A DNA stretch of 10,862 nucleotides, from contig JABMDG010000087.1 of NCBI GenBank assembly GCA_015904045.1, positions 16,691 to 27,552 on the forward strand. Reading direction: 5' to 3'. The DNA is from Nitrospira sp. GTDB taxonomy: Bacteria > Nitrospirota > Nitrospiria > Nitrospirales > Nitrospiraceae. Shown here one piece after another: positions 7,399 through 10,862 of this stretch (its first letter is position 1; the number at the start of each line of letters is the position of its first letter). A program made the position numbers and the translations under genes. The notes below the pieces were generated by a model. That model made no database searches. It worked only from the letters and a program-made list of their open reading frames with translations, and was not told the origin of the DNA.

Positions 7399-7625
7399 TG
7401 TCCATTTCGGATATCGAACGCAAGATCATGCCACGGACAGGCCACCACAAAACCTTTGAGCCGTCCCTCAATCAGCGGCCCTCCTTCATGGGGGCAACTA
7501 TTGTGGATCGCATAGAACGTTCCGCCGACATTGAACAGCGCGATGGCGCGCGCATTGACGGTCACAATCTTCGATTGCCCGGGAGACAGCTCATCAAGCT
7601 GTGCAACTTTGTGAAACCCTTCCAT
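7320..7625 (-). CDS. Rieske-type [2Fe-2S] protein, copy 2, C-terminus replaced
   Basis: Residues 1-77 match copy 1 with 11 differences and keep both ligand pairs (CPHEGGPL, CPWHDLAF), so a [2Fe-2S] cluster could still form. After NGQG (about 7395) the native tail of about 28 residues is gone. The frame instead reads 24 residues of the ggt-like insert in another frame, MLRWRPPGPWVWSS and so on, to the TGA at 7320-7322. The lost part includes the last strand of the Rieske fold, so stability is doubtful. It lies 87 bases downstream of DUF192-2, and its stop overlaps the preferred start of cupredoxin-1. It is an expressed variant or a decaying gene; the sequence alone does not decide. Confidence 0.8.
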   Translation of the reverse strand: MEGFHKVAQLDELSPGQSKIVTVNARAIALFNVGGTFYAIHNSCPHEGGPLIEGRLKGFVVACPWHDLAFDIRNGQGMLRWRPPGPWVWSSLTDRGLAGKG

Positions 7626-7712
7626 CTTCTCTCTGCTCCTCTCCCTTGACCTCAGCTCCCATTACTCACGCCGGTTCGTTGTAGCAGCGCGGCGAGTCAG
7701 CGACTCTGTCAG

Positions 7713-8213
7713 CTACATGCGAAGCGAATACTTGAGCTCGTCGTTTCTCATCGCACCGGATTTTTTCAGAAACCCTGATTCAGCCTGAATCACGTACCGA
7801 GCCGCTTCCGGCGGAGGGCCGTAGGACGGACAGGGATCTTTCGCGCAAGGCTCCACATGCTCCAGCATATGCACGACGTGGTGGCTTTCGTCCACCCAGA
7901 GGATGTCGATGGGAAATCGATACTCTTTGGTTCGTACGCGATGGAGACCGTTCTCTTCAAAAATATAAAGCATCCCGCCGTTCGGAGGCAACTCCTCGCG
8001 GAAAGCCAGCCCGAACAGCTGCTTTTCCGGCGTATCCGCCACTTCGGTTTCCAGTTCAACACCGCTCGGAAATCGAACGACAATAATGCTCGACTCCTTA
8101 CGCTCGACGACAAACATGGACACACTCATCAGCAAAATGGCGAGCAGGACCATCATGATGATCCGATTTTTCTTCTGCCCCGGCTCACTCGATCGGCTCT
8201 GACCGGACTGCAT
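7713..8213 (-). CDS. Membrane-anchored DUF192 family protein, copy 2
   Basis: This is the same length (166 residues) as the copy at 5764-6264, with about 27 substitutions. They cluster in the N-terminal tail, the membrane helix (about 17-36) and the last 20 residues. The stretch from VADTPEKQLFGLAF through FPIDILWVDESHHVVHM is almost unchanged, and so are the two cysteines of the PCAKDPCP loop. This pattern indicates continued selection on the outer domain. The gene heads a new operon, DUF192-2, Rieske-2, cupredoxin-1, and is divergent from ferredoxin-2 across 211 bases. The start is ATG 8213, by alignment with copy 1; no clear ribosome-binding site is visible. Confidence 0.87.
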   Translation of the reverse strand: MQSGQSRSSEPGQKKNRIIMMVLLAILLMSVSMFVVERKESSIIVVRFPSGVELETEVADTPEKQLFGLAFREELPPNGGMLYIFEENGLHRVRTKEYRFPIDILWVDESHHVVHMLEHVEPCAKDPCPSYGPPPEAARYVIQAESGFLKKSGAMRNDELKYSLRM

Positions 8214-8297
8214 GGCGAACGTTCAACTCCTTGTCCTGCTGGGCCCAATGGCTCATCACCACCGATGATCTAGGCCTTCTGTCCGGATTCCATTCTG

Positions 8298-8327
8298 TTG
8301 ACTTGGAAAACAGCCACAGAATAAAAT
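8298..8327 (+). promoter_or_regulatory. Sigma70-like promoter of ferredoxin-2
   Basis: TTGACT (8298-8303), 18-base spacer, TAAAAT (8322-8327). It aligns base for base with the ferredoxin-1 promoter; the -10 box differs by one base and is nearer to consensus. Confidence 0.72.
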
Positions 8328-8424
8328 ATCTACGTATTGCGCGAGCCACTGCACTATGGTGGGGGCCGCGCGGCCTTGTCAATATCGTCAGGCTGTCTTT
8401 TGGAGTGAGAAGGAGGCGCGGGTC

Positions 8425-8772
8425 ATGGCACTGTTGATCACAGACGAATGTATCTCTTGTGGGGCATGCCTGCCGGAATGTCCCAATGAAGCGATCTTTG
8501 AAACCAGAAGCGACGCCGAGGCCAAGGGCAATCACGTCGGCGACGGACAAGGAGTCGGCGACAATATTTATGTCATCGCGCACGATCGCTGCACCGAATG
8601 TGTGGGCCATTTCGATGAGCCGCAATGTGCAGCAGTCTGTCCGGTCGATAACTGCTGCATCTCCGATCCGCTCTATCCAGAAGCAACCGAGATTCTCCTG
8701 GAGCGAGCCAAACAGCTAAATTCAGATAAAGCGATCGATCCAGCCAAGATCTGGAGCGGCGTGAGAAACTGA
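8425..8772 (+). CDS. Alvin-type 2[4Fe-4S] ferredoxin, copy 2
   Basis: A 115-residue paralogue of the ferredoxin at 6482 with 7 amino-acid differences. Six of them lie in the C-terminal 30 residues, and none touches the eight cluster cysteines or C77-C78. The many base changes are mostly at third codon positions, which points to purifying selection on both copies. The start is ATG 8425 with the same GGAGG. It has its own promoter at 8298-8327 and a terminator at 8796-8835, so it is transcribed alone. The high identity suggests the same partner as copy 1, with any difference lying in expression. Confidence 0.95.
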   Translation: MALLITDECISCGACLPECPNEAIFETRSDAEAKGNHVGDGQGVGDNIYVIAHDRCTECVGHFDEPQCAAVCPVDNCCISDPLYPEATEILLERAKQLNSDKAIDPAKIWSGVRN

Positions 8773-8795
8773 CATTCTGAAGCTTGAGACCGTGA

Positions 8796-8835
8796 CCAAA
8801 AGGCCTTGGTTCCGACTGGGACCAAGGCCTTTTGG
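8796..8835 (+). terminator. Terminator-like hairpin after ferredoxin-2
   Basis: A 15-bp perfect stem, CCAAAAGGCCTTGGT with its complement at 8821-8835, around a 10-base loop. It begins 23 bases after the stop. Its T run is inside the stem (CCTTTTGG) rather than after it, so termination may be weaker than at copy 1. Confidence 0.72.
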
Positions 8836-8910
8836 CTTGTAAGAGTTCCAACGCAGGCAAAGACCCACCGGAGATCCGTCGGCTGATCGGATACCGGCGG
8901 CCTAAAATAC

Positions 8911-8945
8911 ATGGGCCTCAAGAAACATCGTTCCTTGAGGCCCAT
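8911..8945 (-). terminator. Terminator-like hairpin after cupredoxin-2
   Basis: On the minus strand ATGGGCCTCAAG pairs with CTTGAGGCCCAT (12 bp, loop about 11) and is followed by GTATTTTAGG. It sits 28 bases beyond the cupredoxin stop at 8974 and is the counterpart of 6937-6978. Confidence 0.7.
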
Positions 8946-8973
8946 GAGATATCTATAAGAGAAATGTTGCCGG

Positions 8974-9450
8974 CTACTTCAGCATCAACAGCTTGCCGCC
9001 GACATGCCCAGGATGGAGATGGCACCGATACGTCAGCACATTGCCGGCTGCGTAGAACAAATCACTGGTCGGCACACCGATATATTTGGTTTCACCCGGC
9101 TTGAGCACCAGCTTCGTGTCCAGCACCGTCGGCGCCGATTGATTCACAGCCGCTGTCAGTTGAAACCCATGTTCCGCTGTCGAATTGTTCGTGACCTTCA
9201 ACAAAACCGGAGCGCCGGGACGAGCTTTGAAGTCAATGATCGTCGTCGGAGGGTACCACGTCTTCATCGTTCCGATTTCGAGTGCAAAAAATGAGGCATC
9301 CACCTCAAGCTCTTTGAACGGTTGGCCAACGACCGATCCGGTTTCCAGATCCCCGAATTCAACGCCGCCGGCTTGAAGAGCATGCGCTGCAGACGCACCT
9401 GTCGCGATAATTCCAACACTGAAAAGTACCGCACACATCGTCTTACCCAT
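8974..9450 (-). CDS. Exported cupredoxin, copy 2 (intact)
   Basis: A 158-residue single-domain copper protein with a signal peptide (positive MGK, hydrophobic core, AAHA cleavage site near residue 24), so periplasmic. The cupredoxin part spans about 68-158: APVLLKVTNN, EHGFQL with His94, LKPGETKYIGV, and the C-terminal ligand loop YRCHLHPGHVGG with C143, H144, H146 and H149. In type-1 sites the usual order is Cys-x2-His-x(n)-Met. Here C143 and H146 fit that order, but H149 stands near the place of the axial methionine, so the site may be unusual. The ribosome-binding site GGGAGG precedes ATG 9450. No clear promoter was found in the 183 bases upstream. Probable role: electron transfer or copper handling outside the cytoplasmic membrane. 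Confidence 0.87.
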   Translation of the reverse strand: MGKTMCAVLFSVGIIATGASAAHALQAGGVEFGDLETGSVVGQPFKELEVDASFFALEIGTMKTWYPPTTIIDFKARPGAPVLLKVTNNSTAEHGFQLTAAVNQSAPTVLDTKLVLKPGETKYIGVPTSDLFYAAGNVLTYRCHLHPGHVGGKLLMLK

Positions 9451-9633
9451 TACCTACCTCCCTCAAAAAGAATCGGACATTCGATTAGACTAATAATGAC
9501 CTTGCCACACCCTTGCAGGCGGACCGACCCTGGCGATTTCTCAATTTTGGATGCCGCCTCCCGGCACACATCCGATACCCCGCAGAACGTGCGTTTATAA
9601 CATAGGGGTGAAAATGGAAGCAACCGATTCGGG

Positions 9634-10086
9634 CTATTTGGCGATCAGGGTCTCTCTCGTGCCCGGCACACATTCGTCTCGCTTCCAGCTCTTCAGTACC
9701 TGCGATTCGCTGAATGCCAGAGTGTACCGATAGCAATACAAAGTCGGCTTGACCTGCTCGTTCGGCTTGCCCATGAGCGACCCGACCGACTGGGACGCAT
9801 CCACCAAGAACGTCGGCTTCCAGCGATCCAAGTCTTGCTCGCCTAACGCAACCCGGTATGTCCAAAGACTGTCCCCGCCTAAAGCCGGGGTTTTCGCCGT
9901 ATGAGGTGGCCCGAACTTTTCCCGGATGTCTTCTTGGGTCAACCGGCCTATACCATCCTTGAAATACCCATCCCAGCCGGGCGTGCTACAGGCTCCGAGC
10001 AAGACGGCAACAGCAAGCAGACCGAAGAGACGAGAGGGAATACGGGCCAGTCGCCGAGGGCGCACCGGTGAGGGATCAGGTGTCAT
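9634..10086 (-). CDS. Small outer-membrane-type lipoprotein, weakly SmpA/BamE-like
   Basis: A 150-residue predicted lipoprotein. An arginine-rich N-terminus (RPRRLARIPSR) leads into a hydrophobic segment and the lipobox L30-G-A-C33, so it should be lipidated at C33. After it comes GIGRLTQEDIREKFGPPHTA, a helix followed by F-G-P-P. That motif recalls the SmpA/BamE fold, where a conserved T-x-x-D/E-x-x-x-x-F/L-G-x-P element opens the domain, and the rest is compatible with a few beta strands. Two further cysteines (near 118 and 139) could form a disulfide. The similarity is short, so a BamE role is not claimed. The start is ATG 10086; the ribosome-binding site is weak (AGGG). It is divergent from the glycosyltransferase gene with 227 bases between. 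Confidence 0.75.
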   Translation of the reverse strand: MTPDPSPVRPRRLARIPSRLFGLLAVAVLLGACSTPGWDGYFKDGIGRLTQEDIREKFGPPHTAKTPALGGDSLWTYRVALGEQDLDRWKPTFLVDASQSVGSLMGKPNEQVKPTLYCYRYTLAFSESQVLKSWKRDECVPGTRETLIAK

Positions 10087-10107
10087 ACGAGCCCTACGCT
10101 ACACCGG

Positions 10108-10159
10108 TTTTGTCGGTCGGCGCAACCTCCCCGTGAAGCCCGCGTCACGAACGACAAAA
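10108..10159. repeat. Inverted repeat in the lipoprotein/glycosyltransferase gap
   Basis: TTTTGTCG (10108-10115) and CGACAAAA (10152-10159) form an 8-bp inverted repeat with 36 bases between the arms. It lies in the shared upstream region of two divergent genes and could be an operator, but chance is a fair alternative. Confidence 0.25.
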
Positions 10160-10189
10160 ATCGGGACAGCAGGTTCTTAGAGTCCTTCA

Positions 10190-10218
10190 TTGCGTTAATA
10201 TCGTCACTTATTCATACT
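10190..10218 (+). promoter_or_regulatory. Possible promoter of the glycosyltransferase gene
   Basis: TTGCGT (10190-10195) and CATACT (10213-10218) with a 17-base spacer, about 95 bases before the ATG at 10314. Each box matches the sigma70 consensus only in part. Confidence 0.3.
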
Positions 10219-10313
10219 CACACGACGGGTTTCCATACGTAGGATAGAGACGGCCGTCTGATTCCATAATTAGGATTGTCAACCAGAGGAATGCTCCCTC
10301 CTGCCTCAGATTC

Positions 10314-10862
10314 ATGACTGTACCGCTTGCTGACTTCTTCAGCACCCCCATCGCCGCCGGAGTCTCTGCGGTCGTTCTCTTGATGATTGCTCTGATCATG
10401 AGGACAGACCGGAATCGCCACTGGGTGCTCCTGCTCAGTCTGTTCCTCTATGCCCGGTATATGATCTGGCGGGCTCTGTACACGCTGCCGACGGATGACA
10501 TCAGCAGTATGGCGGTCGGCGGGATCGTCTACCTCGCGGAGGTCTACGGGTTCTGCCAGTATTGTTTCTTTGCCTTTCAATCCTCGTCGTTGACTGATCG
10601 TCAACCGCCCCCGCTCACCGCCTATCCGACCGTCGATATCCTAGTCACGGTGGTGGATGAGCCCCTGCCGCTGCTCAAGCAAACGCTGCTGGGATGCATG
10701 TCGCAAGAGTATCCGCATGACCGGTTCAAGGTGTATGTCCTTGATGACGGCCATCGTGCCGAAGCCAAACAGCTGGCTGCGTCGTTAGGATGCGGCTACC
10801 TGTGCCGGCCGGACCGTCCACGCCATGCAAAGGCGGGGAATGTGAACCATGCCATCCGGATG
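10314..10862 (+). CDS. BcsA-like cellulose synthase family glycosyltransferase, partial
   Basis: The first 183 residues of a membrane family-2 glycosyltransferase of the cellulose-synthase type; the gene continues past the window. Three hydrophobic segments are seen (about 13-29, 36-53 and 66-88). The cytoplasmic GT-A domain then starts at YPTVDILVTVVDEP (104-117). The first catalytic aspartate motif is VLDDG (D144, D145), and the substrate-site stretch RPRHAKAGNVNHAI follows. Proteins with this layout polymerise beta-glucans or related polysaccharides from UDP-sugars, usually under c-di-GMP control through a C-terminal PilZ domain, which would lie outside the window. ATG 10314 is the only ordinary start in this frame after the stop at 10245-10247. 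It has no good ribosome-binding site, so poor translation or an unusual start is possible. Family is certain; the product sugar is not. Confidence 0.88.
   Translation, partial: MTVPLADFFSTPIAAGVSAVVLLMIALIMRTDRNRHWVLLLSLFLYARYMIWRALYTLPTDDISSMAVGGIVYLAEVYGFCQYCFFAFQSSSLTDRQPPPLTAYPTVDILVTVVDEPLPLLKQTLLGCMSQEYPHDRFKVYVLDDGHRAEAKQLAASLGCGYLCRPDRPRHAKAGNVNHAIRM

Larger units (their letters stand above)
7395..9246. repeat. Tandem duplication unit, copy 2
   Basis: Second copy of the cassette seen at 5466-7290, in the same orientation. Copy 2 is complete on its right side: cupredoxin continues with its N-terminus and signal peptide beyond 9246. It is broken on its left side, where Rieske stops at the ggt-like scar. 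No direct repeat of an insertion-sequence end or transposase borders either copy. Confidence 0.92.

Noticed and set aside
7018..7625. A Rieske-cupredoxin fusion protein
   Set aside because: The two frames differ. The Rieske frame stops at 7320 before the cupredoxin core, so the products are overlapping, not fused.
9482..9633. A small gene between cupredoxin-2 and the lipoprotein
   Set aside because: The short open frames here have no ribosome-binding site and no recognisable protein; I see nothing supportable in this stretch.

Overview
The window looks like a piece of a GC-rich bacterial chromosome. A Nitrospira-type organism (phylum Nitrospirota) is my best guess. It rests on the mix of an Alvin-type 2[4Fe-4S] ferredoxin, small Rieske proteins, an exported cupredoxin and an AlaC/Hom pair. 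It is inference only, since no marker gene here settles the taxonomy. There are no rRNA or tRNA genes, no CRISPR array, no transposase and no recognisable phage gene.

Layout. Positions 1-2294 (minus strand) hold an alaC-hom amino-acid operon with a good sigma70-type promoter at 2372-2400; hom runs off the left edge. Positions 2584-3562 hold the 5' parts of two housekeeping genes, pdxJ (plus) and nusA (minus), which point at each other and are both cut at the same place near 2845. rimP lies upstream of the nusA fragment. Positions 4142-6264 (minus) hold a likely operon: DUF192 membrane protein, Rieske ferredoxin, small beta-rich protein and D-amino-acid aminotransferase, closed by a strong terminator.

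Positions 5466-9246 are a diverged tandem duplication of about 1.8 kb. Each copy carries Rieske (-), DUF192 (-), ferredoxin (+) and cupredoxin (-), with the same sigma70-like promoter before the ferredoxin and the same pair of hairpins after it. The outer ends are intact (Rieske-1 and cupredoxin-2). At the inner junction Rieske-2 has lost its C-terminus and cupredoxin-1 has lost its signal peptide. Between them lies about 110 bp that reads as the N-terminal core of a gamma-glutamyltransferase. As a result the cupredoxin-1 core now starts at an ATGA overlap with the Rieske-2 stop and would be made in the cytoplasm from the DUF192-2/Rieske-2 transcript.

Positions 9634-10862 hold a small lipoprotein (minus) and, divergently, the start of a BcsA-like glycosyltransferase that runs off the right edge.

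How it fits together. The centre is a redox set with soluble low-potential carriers (ferredoxin, Rieske), a membrane-anchored DUF192 protein and an exported copper protein. Its physiological partner is not visible. The two strongest oddities are the pdxJ/nusA breakpoint and the ggt-derived scar in the duplicated cassette; both deserve a check for real rearrangement versus assembly error.
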